Origin: Eupeodes corollae
Lineage: Eukaryota > Arthropoda > Insecta > Diptera > Syrphidae
DNA: 64,000 nucleotides
NCBI RefSeq assembly: GCF_945859685.1
Contig: NC_079147.1
Span: forward strand, 88,342,315-88,406,314
Reading direction: 5' to 3'
The position numbers and the translations under genes were made by a program. Shown here piece after piece: positions 1-12,800 of this stretch; within the stretch, counting starts at the first letter, position 1; each line of letters begins with the position of its first letter. The notes below the pieces were generated by a model. It made no database searches and had not been told where the DNA came from. It was given only the letters and a program-made list of their open reading frames with translations.

Positions 1-73
1 CTGGCTGGAGACGCATGTTGGTTGAGGCCCAGATCCGCCCAGGAATGTAGCGCCACCTTAAGTAAGTAAGTAA
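1..73 (+). mobile_element. RTE-A LINE copy 1, extreme 3' end
   Basis: Near-identical to the terminus of the copy at 18838-21167: the WLETHVG ending, stop, GCGCCACCTTAAG and a (TAAG)n tail. The rest lies beyond the window edge. It sits in an EPG5 intron. Confidence 0.8.
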
Positions 74-656
74 TCTGTGTATCTATTTTAATGTCTACGA
101 AACTTGTTCATTTTTTACATTTATGAATTTAAAATATTTTAAGTTATAATTTTTGCTATTAATAATGGTTAATTCTAGTTTGAAAGACAACAAATAAGAA
201 AATGAAGACCAAAGTTGAAAAAAATTTTCTTAAAGCAATAAACAATTCAATTTTTATTTGGTGTTTCTATTTTAATGTCCATATCTGTTAATTGTTTTAC
301 CAAGTTATTGTTTATATGTTTTTGAACTAGAATTTTCTTATTTTTCTTGTTACACTCTTTTCAACAAAATAAGTTGTTTAAGATCTGGAACAAACTATTT
401 TTCTTTAGATAGATTTCCAATAAATCGCTAATATCAGCAGAAACCCACATTTTGGAGATACAAACTAAATGGAAATGCCTAAGACCGTCGAATCTTAGCA
501 GTAAACTTTTAATATTGATGTATTTAGCATGACATAGCTACCACCACTCAAGGGATTAAAAAATTGGGTCAGAGAAAATACAAAGACTCAAAAGGACTAC
601 TTTAACATACAAAAAAGAAAATATAAAATCATAATTATTCGTCTCACTTTACTTAC
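74..656. other. EPG5 intron sequence, no feature seen
   Basis: AT-rich intronic DNA between the RTE-A tail and exon 24. I see no coding fragment, RNA gene or clear repeat here. Confidence 0.5.
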
Positions 657-840
657 TTTGATCGGCAAGCAATCCAGGATATCCAACAATTGCAGTAGTG
701 ACCACAACATGACTTAAACAAGAGAACCACATTGCAAGTGGCTTACAATATTCCCTATGTTTAGGATATAGCCCATCAATCCCACTATGCCATCTTTCTT
801 TTTCAAAATGTGTTGCAAATAATTTTACTGTGTCCGTTGC
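657..840 (-). CDS. EPG5: EPG5 exon 24 (residues 1888-1949, last exon in window)
   Basis: 184 nt, acceptor TAAG, donor GTAAGT at 651-656, phase 1 out. Encodes LFATHFEKERWHSGIDGLYP and CKPLAMWFSCLSHVV, matching the QWLSDFFYKLRLSKMDFKSFG block. The following exons lie left of position 1. Confidence 0.85.
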
Positions 841-3800
841 CTTAATAATTAAGAATACAAATTGAAATCATTCTTATTAAAATCGCTCGCTTAGGTTTAC
901 TTATTTAATAAACTTACTCCTTTGAGACTGAATAAATTTTGACGACGTGAAAACTCCGCACAAACAGATTTAATAGTTTCATTTGAGCTATCCAAAGCCA
1001 ATTGATCACAATTACATTGTTGAAGCAATGAATTCAATAAATCCAATAAAACAACTGGCATAAGTTCTTGCTCCGAAATCCCATCTAATACCAATTGAAT
1101 AACCTCGCCATAATGCTCGGGGAATTCATGATCAAAAATTAAAACTAAATGACGACGAAATTGATCTTGTAAAATTTCGGCTTTCGATTTATTCCAACTT
1201 TTTAATCCAGATAAAACCAATTTGAGCAATCGATTTATGTCAGCCAATTTTGGTCGGAATGTTTCAAGCCAACTGGGCAAATCGAACTAGAAAAGGAAAT
1301 ACAAAACAGAACAGATGTATTTTTTGGCAAAGAAAAAATAAAAACAAAATACCATTCTTACCTTGGATAGAAGTACAAATAGTACCTTTTTATCACAATC
1401 TTTCAAATAAGCATCAATTAAAAATTTATACATGCCTATGAAATGTAGAGGACCAGTTCGATATGGTTCAAATAAATTTGATATGATTTTAAGTAAGTCT
1501 GGTCGTTGAAGAGCTAATTCTAAAATTCGAAGACCTTCTTTCTCGAGATTATCTTGAATGAATACCTAGAATTAGAAAAGAAAAAACATATGTATATGTA
1601 TTTATTTTATTTTGCGCTCTATGAACTTACACCTAATTCTGTTAAAATATTATTGCACAAATCATTGCCAGGGGGAAATTTCGTCATCACTTCATTTTTA
1701 GCCTTAACAAGATCGTAGAAGAATTGTATACCAACTGTTGTCACATCCTTGGAGTACTGACGTACACAACCCGATTCAACTTGTGAAGAGACCATAAATC
1801 TATAAAAGTAAAAACAAAAACAGTTTTATAAAATAATAAAGTTATACGAATATGATTTTAAGTTAATAGAGATTAAGCCCAGAACCAGTTTATCATCGAT
1901 AATTTAAAAATAAGTTCTTACTAATACTTAACTAGTCTTTTTAGGAGGTGTTCAAATAATAGACATGTGCATTCAAGAGGACACAAGCGTCCACAGGTTT
2001 TTCTCAAAACCCACCTCTGTCTATCGACTCCTACTCTCACCTTCCTAAGGAATCGTTCCTTATCCAGGAAACTGGAACTACAATTCCAGTAAGGTTGAAC
2101 TAGCTTAACAAGCTGACTGATATCGAACCAAGCAAACCAAATATGGCCAACGAAATTTGGATCTGTAGGTGGACTTGCAGACGAACAATTAGAGGAACCT
2201 CTAAACTGTTGCAAGGGCGATGGGATGCTTCGGGCAAACGCAAACTAAAAAAGGAGATTTGAACGCCAAGCTAGGAAGGGAAAACATCTTTGATGAACAC
2301 TGATCGATTTCGCTGCAGAGCTAGATGTTCTGGTAGCTAGCACGCAGTTTACACATCTTGGCATCCACAAGGGGACATGGAAATTTCCTGATCATTCAAC
2401 TGTCAAACAGGTTGACTACATTACGATCGACGCACGACACTCCTCCAGTGTACAGGATGTCTCAACATTCCGAGGGGCCAAAATTGACTCGAACCACTAC
2501 CTCGTTATAGCCAAGGTACGGCTACGGTATCCCGATCCAAGCTAAAACAAGGAAGTACTATGAGAAGTTTCGACGATAGACAGCTACAATCGCAAGACTG
2601 CCATGCCCTTTTCCGATCGAGTCTCTAGTAAGGAGACCTATGCTGCCTGCACTAAGCATTGAAAACCAGTGGCAACAGTGCCTTGCAGCCGTCAGAGATG
2701 CCGCCTCTGAAGTGCTAGGTTTCACATGGCTACAACAGCGAAACCTCTGGTTTGACAACGAACGCCGACAAGCGCACGCAGCGAAACAAGAGACATACAA
2801 AACGGTGCTGCACAAAAGGACTAGAGCTGCTCGCGAGCTCTACGAGCAGAAGAGAAGAGAGGAACACCGGCTTTTTAGATGGAAAAAAAGAGAGCATGAG
2901 AAGTGCGCGATCGAGAAGATAGAGGGATGTTACAACAGGAATGAGGTTCGTAAATTTTACCAAAAGGTAAAAAAAATCTCCCAAGGGTATCAGCCACGAA
3001 CCGAAGCCTGTAAAGACGATCAGGGGAACATCGTAGTAGAACCGCAGTCGATGCTGAGAATATGGAAAGATCACTTCTTCAAATTATATGTTATGGCTTT
3101 AATTTCAAGGTTCTTACAAAAAATTCAGTCGTGGGTTGAGGTTCACTCCAAGGTATCCATATTCGTTTGTCACTCCCAGGCTTCTTCCGTTGTACTTCCA
3201 ATTACTTCCAGCTTCAGTCCGATTGGATCGCGAAAAGATCATTATTTTTGTTTTATCAGTATTGATTTCTAGCCCCCATTTATTGCAGTATGCAGATAGT
3301 CGGTTTATCATCAGTTAAAGATTTTCTTTCGATTCCGATAGTATGACCATTTATCCGGATTCCGGCCATTCTACTCGTAATTCCTCCAAGTAAGTGGTTA
3401 ACTATGTCATTAATGAATAGTGAAAATAAAAGTGCACTAAGCGGACATCCTTGTTTGACACCAGAATCAGAATAATGCGCTCCATCCCAGAAGTTAGCTT
3501 CTGTGTTTGTATACATATTCTTGATGATATGTAAAAATCTGGTTGAAACACCCATCTGCGAAAGTTTGTATATTAAAGCAACGCTGCTTTGAAGTCGACA
3601 AAAATCGATTAAACCTTTTTATTTCTTGCCTCAAATGCTTTGACTATCGATGACAAAGTAAAGATTTTGTCAACAGTGGACAAATTTTTCCTAAATCCAG
3701 CTTGGAAGTCTGATAATATCTTTTTCTCTTCTGCCCACTTTTCCAAACGTTCGACAAGAACTTCGCAAAATACCTTAGCTATGATATTTATTAAAAACAT

Positions 3801-6800
3801 ACCTCTGTAGTTTGAGACGTCATTTAAGGAACCTTTTTTATGTATTGGGAAGATAACTGATTTTTTTGTACGAGGAAGGAACTTCCACTTTCACAAGAAT
3901 TTTGTTAAAAAGCAGAACAAGTTGCAGCTTAAAACTTTGAGATGAATTTTTAAAAAATTCGTACGATACATCATCTTCAATTGGTGCTTTATTAATTTTA
4001 CCTTTTTGTAAAACTGCTTTTTTCTCAAACAAAGATATTTCGGTGTCTATTAAGCCATGCTTAGAGGCTTCATTTACTGCAGTATCTGCTAGCTAATTTC
4101 TTCTTATACCAACGTGGCCTGGTATCCAAGCTAGGGCTATGTTGGTTTTGTCTTACAGGATGCTTCGGATGTAATTAAGAATGGAGCAGTTATTATTTGT
4201 ACTATTGATTCCGGAAAGGATATTTAAGCTGTCAGTGAGTATCAATGTCCTTTCTGCCCAGGTTGTTGCCACGGACAGTGCTTTCATTATTGCTGTTAGT
4301 TCTGCTAGAAAGCTGCCAGCCGCGTCTGAAAGGAGACCTTGAAAGGTGGTTCGCTTTGAGCTCGATGACTGCGTATGTTGAGGTTCTGTCCCTATAGGAT
4401 CCATCTGTGTACAAAATTCTCACTGTTTTTTTTTATAATAAGCGCACACTCAAAGGGATAACTACCCTTATTATGTAGACACAGTGTGAGCACTAGGAAG
4501 GGGAGAGAGGGGTTGAAAGAAGGTGTCGGTGCACATTGGTTTTGAATTCCTGAATATTGGAATAGCTGGGAAAGAGAGAGTGTGGCAAGGCATTCCACAT
4601 TCGCATAGTACGGCTAAAGAACGAATCTCTGTACTTGACAGTACGACCGAAGTTGGGCTCGAGGGTATATTGATGAGCATTCCTATAGAAGCGCGAGTAT
4701 TACGGTTGAACTGTTTAAGGGGAGGAATGCAACTGGTTATTTCTCTAGAGCATAAACCATTAAAATAACGGTAAGAGAGGGTGAGACAAGAAACATTTCG
4801 ACGAATTTCAAGTGACGTAAATGATCTTATGATGGTAATATCACCAATCAATCTAAATGGTCTACGTTCAATACTATCCAATAGGCTTAAGTAAGTTGCA
4901 GGAGCACCAGCCCAGATATGGGAGTTGTAGTCAAGCTTTAGACGTATATAAGTCTTGTAAATAACAGCCAGATCAGAGAGGGAGAAGGTTTGGATCAGCT
5001 CATGGTGGAGCATAAGGAAGTGTTCATTTGGAGTGTTTTCTTTCTTGTGACTAGAGAGGCTGGTGTCGATTGGCAGTAAGTAAGACGAATAGTTAAGCTT
5101 CAAAGACGTTTCTAAAGGCATACATCCATGAGCTGAAACAAGGCTTAATATTTTGCTAAGGGAAGATATTGAATTCTTCCTGTTTTGTTTTGGTCTGTGT
5201 TGAACTTCTTGTGAAGCAGAATAAAGAGGGTGATTTATGTCTGTAAGTGCTTTACTTATTAAATTAATTGCTCTTTTTTGTCCTAGCCTATTAATTGTTT
5301 TATAGGCAGCTTCTATTCTGAGAGCTTCAATTGGAGTTGTTCCTGTAGAAGTTCGGCAGCACTTATTTATGGCTATATTTATGCTTTCCAGGTTCTTTTT
5401 AGCTGTCCACATAAAAAGAGTGAGTCCATGCTGGAGGCTTTGGCTATTTTTAGAGCCGTTTCTAGATGTGGACCTTTCCGGCGGGAACATATCATTCTCA
5501 GAGCATTGTTTCGTTTCTTAAGTTGGTTGATGGTGTTTTTTATATGGAGATCCCATTTCAGATTACTATTGAAAGTAACACCTAGGACTCTGAGTTCTTT
5601 TTTGATGTTGACTGTGAAGTTACGATCGTAAGAGGTGAAATTGAACATTTTTTTTTCGACAAAGGTGAAGCGCTTCTGTTTTGCTAGGTGTAACTTTCGC
5701 ACCGGTTTCCTGTGTCCAAGCATAGATTATAGAATCTGTAGATTTCAAAATTTCGTTTACATTTGATGGATCACCAGAGGCTACCATGAAGATATTATCT
5801 ACATATAGACCGACAAAATCTAGACCGTGTTTTGGTAGTGTAAGCTCTCTAATGAGTGCTTCAATATAAGCATTATATAGATACACAGACAAGGGAGATC
5901 CTTGTGGAGTTCCGTTTTCTAGTTTTAGTACAAAACAATTATTTTGTTTTTCTTCAAATTGAATCTTGAAACATACACTATAAACTTTTACATAAACAAT
6001 CATAAACTCTAAAATGTCTACAAGTCGCAAAGTTAAAGTGACAAGCAAAATCGTAAATACACCACCAAAAGGTACGCCGTTATCATCACCAGCACTGAAA
6101 CAAAAAACTATTGACAACACAGGAGAAATATGGACCAAATTGGAGGAGGCTTTTCTCAAACAAAGTGATCGGGGTTTTGTGCTGGCCACTTAAGGGTCGA
6201 AAACTTCTGCTCCCCAAGCCAATTTTGGATTTTAGCGGTGTGGTTGGGGTCACCGTCCTGTTGAAATATCATTTCTTCTTCGGGATACGCAGCTAGTTCC
6301 ACAAAATCGGGTAAATTGGATTGCTAAATATGTAAATAATCCTCCTTTTTCATTATCCCTTGTATTTGAACCAAGGATCCAGTGTGCCACCAAGTAAAAC
6401 AGCCCCACACCATCAGGTTACCCCCACCATGCTTAACTGTCTCTCCTCTTACTTTATGTTTTAAAATTCTTCCATGAGGCCGATGCCAAAAATATTCTTT
6501 TCCATCAGATTGGTAACGGTTGATTTTTGTGTCGTCTGACCAAATTACCCTCTTCCAGTCCTCCTCCGTCCAATTTTTGTGGTCTTTACAGAATTTTAAC
6601 CTTGCCTTTATATTTTTGTCGGACGAAGCAGGCTTCTTCTTTTTTACTGCAGAGACAAGACCAATCCGATTGAGAGACCGCCGCACAGTCAATTCGCTGG
6701 CGTTTAAATTTAGATCTTTTGCAGCTGCTTTAGGTGTCAATTTTTTATTATTTTTAATCCTTCTCTCAATCAGACGAGCGTTACCATCTGATATAAGCCG

Positions 6801-9800
6801 TGGTCGCCCCCCAGTGTTTATGGCGGGGGTGCACTGGTTTATTTTTCTTATAAGCTGAACTGTTCTGTGGCTTATCTGTACCCGTTCCGCAATTTTTCTT
6901 GTCCTTGTTTTAGTCCTTGATTGGACAATGTAATAACGGTTTGCTCAACCGCGACCGAAGTTTTACGCTAAATGTAAAGCTTTTAACAAATACAAGCAAT
7001 CAATGCTTATTTTAGTAAAATACGTAAAGATTTTTTCACACTTAATAAGTTCCTTCACAAGAGTTACATCATGAATATAGAGAGTAATATTAAGAAAGAT
7101 TGTAACTCATTCTGGTCGTTTGTCAACACGAAAAGGAAATCAAATGGATTTCCCAAAAATATGTCCTAAAGGATACCGAAGGGTCAAATACTGATTCTAT
7201 TCTTGAATTATTTGCAAACTTCTTCGAATCGGTATACTCAACTCCTGATATTATCAATCATTCTTGTTTCCCCAATATACCAAGTAAGGTTGATATTGGT
7301 GATTTAAAGCTAAGTAGTTCTGAAGTGCTATCAGGACTTTAAGCATTAAAACCAAAATTTAATTCTGGAGCTGATGGCATCCCTGTTATATTTCTCAAAC
7401 TTTGTGCTGCTTCAGCACTTTGTATTCCTCTTGTTTGTATTTTTAATAAGTCCCTATCCGAAGGAGTCTTTCTCAATACATGGAAAACTTCATATCTAGT
7501 TCCAATTCATAAATCTGGATCTAAGAATATGATAGAAAATTATAGAGAGAAAATATATCTCTAAGCTTTCAGCAATACCTAAATTGTTTGAAAGTATTGT
7601 AAAAAACAAAATCGAATTCTTAACCAAGGAATCTATATCTGAATTCCAACACGGTTTCATATCTGGGCGATCCACTACAAACAATATGGTACTATTTTCA
7701 AGATATATTATAAACTCCATAGAAGATAAGTATCAGGTAGATGCGATTTATACAGATTTTAGTAAAGCTTTTGATTCTGTGAATCATAACATTCTGGTGC
7801 AAAAACTGGAAATCTTTGGTTTCCATTCTAAGTTTTTAAGTTAGATTTAATCTTACCTAACGGGCAGGTCGCAAAAAGTTATAATTGATAGCTCTCTTTC
7901 AAAATGTATTTCATGCACTTCTGGCGTCCCTCAGGGTAGTCATTTGGGTCCTCTGCTCTTTAATATTTTTATTAATGACATTGCGTCAACTGCAAAAATT
8001 CTCTAAGTGTCTATTATATGCTGACGACTTGAAATTATTTTTGAAAATCAAATGTGTTGAAGATTGCCACCTCTTACAATCTGATATTAACCTAATTGCG
8101 AATTGGTGTACTGCTAACAGTTTAAATCTAAACATACAAAAATGTAATGTGATCACATTCTTCAAATCCAAAACATCTATTCATTTTAATTATTTAATAG
8201 AGGCTAATACACTTTCTCGAGTGGTTAAAATCAAAGACCTTGGCATAATTCTAAGTTCAAATTTTTCTTTTAAAAGTCATATTGACTATATTGTCAGCAG
8301 AGCTAATTCACTTGTTGGCTTTATTAAGCGAAATTGCATTGATTTTAGTGACCCTTTTGCTTTTTTGTAGCTTTATACATCTCTTGTTAGGTCTGTATTA
8401 AAATATGGAGATGTTATATGGAACCCAACTTTTAGCAGATGCAACTAATCTCAACTGAGAAGAAGAAAACATAAACAAACCTTTATTATTATTGATTTAT
8501 TGATTATTTATCTACTTATTTTAGCTTTGATCTTACGTTCTTTTAATAAGTTTTTTGTTATTGTTCTCTTATCTTGTTTTGCTTTCATTTTATAGTAAAT
8601 ACTTTTTCATTTAGGTATACTTTTAATTAATTAATATAATTTTCTTTTTGTTATTGATTATTATGTATTTTTCGGATGCCTTGGCAGGGTCCGTCTTATT
8701 TTCTGCCTTACCCCGGTATATCGGCTCTGCCGGGGCTGAAGTCTTTTTTTCCGACCTACTCGTGGGACCAAAATACAAAAAATTAAAAAAAAAAATGGAC
8801 GAAATAGACAAGACGAACGCAGAACCCTCCACAGACTTGGAGGATGAACTCTTGGCCTCCAGCCAGGAGACTTTGAAGGGGAGCTCATTTAGCGCTGATA
8901 GTTCCAGCACTTGTCAGCAACCCAAAACAACAGAAAGTATAGGCAGTGCTATTCATAGCAATCCTATACTTCCTAAACCGTATACAAAACCGAAACCCTC
9001 GAGTAGCAGTGAAACTCGGGGAACCAAAAAACAATCAGAAGGCGCTCTTCTCAGGAACCGCTTCAAATCGGCCACTCACATTCTTGCCAAAATTGCCAAA
9101 AATAAAGAGACCGGAGTGATTCATTAGAGGGACGCCCAAGATAAAATAAAGTACCAGAAGGTTGTTGATGAATACAACAATCTTCTGGACAGCCGAGAAA
9201 AGGCCGTTAAGCGAAACAGATCTCAGGTAGAGATCTGCACGTCTCAGAAAAAGAGCAAGCTTGACGACCGGATAAAGCCAGTGAAAGCACCATCTTCTGG
9301 AGCAGCGCAACTGCGTACTTTTAGTGAGGTTGTCAGGGATGACCTCCACGTAGCAGTTGTGGATGAGCTCTCCACAAACAGCAAAGGTCTGCTGAACATG
9401 TGGAACTCTATCGAGGGCAGAGTCAGGGAAAAGCCACCGACAAAGCTAATGACAACGTCGAGGTTGACGATGTTATAAGCGGAGTCGAGATCCCCAGCAA
9501 GTTGCCGGGCCCCAGCTCTGCAGCTAAAAATAATTAAAAAACGCGCTGAAGGTCATCCAGATTAATCTGAAGCACTCTAAGTGTGCTTCAGATAATCTGA
9601 GAGTTTTTCTTAGGGCGGGAAACTTCGACATTGGCGTTATCCAAGAACCGTGGATAAACAGCCTCAAGGTGCGAGGCCTCCAAGACAACCAATTCTATAA
9701 AACCGCAGATGAAGACCAAGGTAATCCCAGAACTTGTATTTTAGCTAAGAAACATTTAAAAGGTTTTTTATGTCCAAATTTTAGCACTCCCAATCTGACA

Positions 9801-12800
9801 GTTATCAGATTTGAAGACAAGAATACACAGGGTTTGCTGTTGGCCTCTTTTTACTCTGCCCGTAATGCACCATCACCTCCGGAGGAGGTGTGCAAAACCA
9901 TAACCGAAGCTAACATCAAAAAGGCAAACCTTCTGATCGGAGAACGAGGTGAATCACTTTTTGATTTTATTATTGAAATTAATATGACCATTTTATTTTT
10001 TTTTAGTAGTACCCGTGGCATGATGGTTAGTGCGTTGGACTGTCATGCAAGGGGTCTTGGGTTCAATCCTTGCCTGTGCCACCTTAATTTAAAAATAAAA
10101 ATAATTTTTGTCATGAAAAAGTGCTTTCTCTAACTAGCCGTTCGGATTCGGCCTAAAATTGTAGGTCCCTTCCATTCCTGACAACAGTACTCGCACACAG
10201 GAATGGTTGAGAGTTGTAAGTCACTAGGCCCTGGTTCACAACGGACTGTTGCGCCACCCCATTTGATTTTGACTATGACCATTTGTAACAGAGGCAATAC
10301 TCTCACTTTCGTCTTTCCGAGCTCGGAAAATTATGATGGATGAGAGGATGTGCTTGATATTACTTTAGTAAACAACCGTAATTTATTAGTGGAGAATTGG
10401 AGAGTTTCCCCTTTGAATTCGTTTTCGGATCACAAGAGGATTCTTTTTCAAATTAATTTCGAGCCTTACGGAAATCCCAAAAGAACTGACTGGACGAAAT
10501 TCAGTCAAATTGCTAAATCCAAACTAAGCAACTTACCGAATCTCAATGAATCGATAGGAGACCTTGAATCAAAGGTGAAAACCTTTGAAACTTCTATAAG
10601 TAAAGCTTTTAGACCCTTCCTTAGTGGTGGAATGAAGAACTGCCGAGTCTTAGGAAAATGACGAGGACAATTTTCAATATCTGCCACAAACATAAGTTTT
10701 ACCAACCGTATAAAGACTCTCTTAAAATTTACAAACATGCCCTGTCATCGGCCAAAAGACAAGGCTGGAGAGAATACTGTCAATCAATCGAAGACATAAA
10801 GGACTCCGCAAGGCTCAGCAAAGTTTTATCGAAGGAACATTGTAATCTTTCATTGCTAAAAAAGCCTGATGGAAACTGGACAGCCTCTCCAGCCGAATCT
10901 CTTGAGCTACTGGTGAAGACGCACTTTCCGGGTTGCGAGAGTGATAACCCCGAATTGCTTGAAACCACAGAGCTAAACGTAGCTCATGTGAAGCAACTCA
11001 ATTCCGTTATAAGTATTTATCATCAAGATATTGAATGTTCCGTTGCTGAAGCTAAATTTTCACTCTTGAATAATAGTGTTCATCACAAAGCATTACATAT
11101 ATCTTTAAATTTTGCCATTTTAAATCAAATTTCTGTTTCAAATTGTAATAAGTACGTATATGACTTTTCTAAAGCCGATTACGTGTCGTTAAATAACTAT
11201 ATTTACTCAGTTCCATGGGAAAATATTCTTTCAGCTCCTAGTCTTGAACTTACCTATAATGTTTTCTGTGAGGTGATAGAAACCGCTTTTTCTAAGTTTG
11301 TACTTTTATTATTGTGGTTGAGAAGCTACTTGATTGGAAGAAAACAATTTGTAAAACTTGGATCTGTAATTTCTTCAGAGATCACAAATTTTTCAGGTGT
11401 TCCACAAGGCAGCCATCTTGGTCCACTTTTATTTTTATTGTTCATAAATGATTTGCCAACACATGTTATGAACTCAAATTGCTTATTATATGCTGATGAC
11501 CTTAAAATATTCAAGGAAGTTATGACCAAATCCGATGTTTTTGAACTACAGTATGACTTAAATAATATTTCTGTTTGGTGTGATCGCAATGGACTATTTT
11601 TTAATATTAGTAAGTGTTCTGTCTTAACTGTATTCAAAATTTTTAACCCCATCTTATTTGACTTTAAAATTGCCAATATAAGCCTAAAGAGAGTATCCAA
11701 ACAAAAAGATCTAGGCGTGATTTTTGACGAACAATTTAAATTCTCCTGGCATTACACATAAAGTTTGTGATGTGCTAGCGATCAGAAGTGTATTTCTTGT
11801 CCTCTCTTTTTAACCATTTTTTACTTCAACCTAAAACTTAATTTGTTTGCTTGCTAAGTTATAAGTTAACTTTAATATAAGTCCTTGCTTTGGAAAAGAT
11901 CAAATCAAGTCAAATTAACTTAAAATTAGTAATTGTCAGTGATTTCTTTTTGTGAAATAATCCATTAATTTGGAAGGTTTAATCGCATTTTCTATTCACC
12001 TCTAAATATACTCACTCAAAAAATCTACCGCTATCTACTGTCAAACACAATATAAACATGACCCACCAACCCAATATAAAAACAATGAAGCTGTCACGCT
12101 CTCCGCACACACCCGCACAAGTACAGACACGAGCAGGAAAGGCCAAAATTGCAAAAGACTCACCTAAAATATCACCAACATCATCTGCATCATCAACACC
12201 ATCGTTAACAACATCATCTTCATTAACAACATCGTCATCAACAACTGACGTCACTATAATTTTGGACAAAATAAAATCTCAAGGCATCTCACTTTCACGA
12301 CAATTGAAATCAATGGAAGAGAATCTAACAACACGTATCACCGCCATAGAACAAAAAATGAAATTGATTGATGCCTTGGAAAACAATATTAACAAGCTTA
12401 ACGACCGCGTCACTGTTTTAGAAACATTTTTTGCACGGGTGGAATGCCTAGAAGGGGAAGTCAACAAAATAATCTCTACAACACCGCTAAACAACAATAA
12501 CAATGAAGACACCGCTTTTTCAAATAACACCGTTTGCGCCGAAATCACTAATCTAAAAGCACAAATTGAAGCGCTAAACGTAAAGAATTTAGCAGCAGAT
12601 GCCATTCTCATAGGAATACCGACGCTTGCAGGTGAAATTTTAAAAAATATTTTTAATAACATCTGTCACACGTTGAATTTGCAACCACCAAAACTGTGCC
12701 GAATTTTTCGCGCAAGCCAAAGAGAAGACTCGATTGTTATTGTAAAATTTTTGTCCGCACACGATAAAAACACAACACTTAAGGCGTTTGCCGATTTTCG

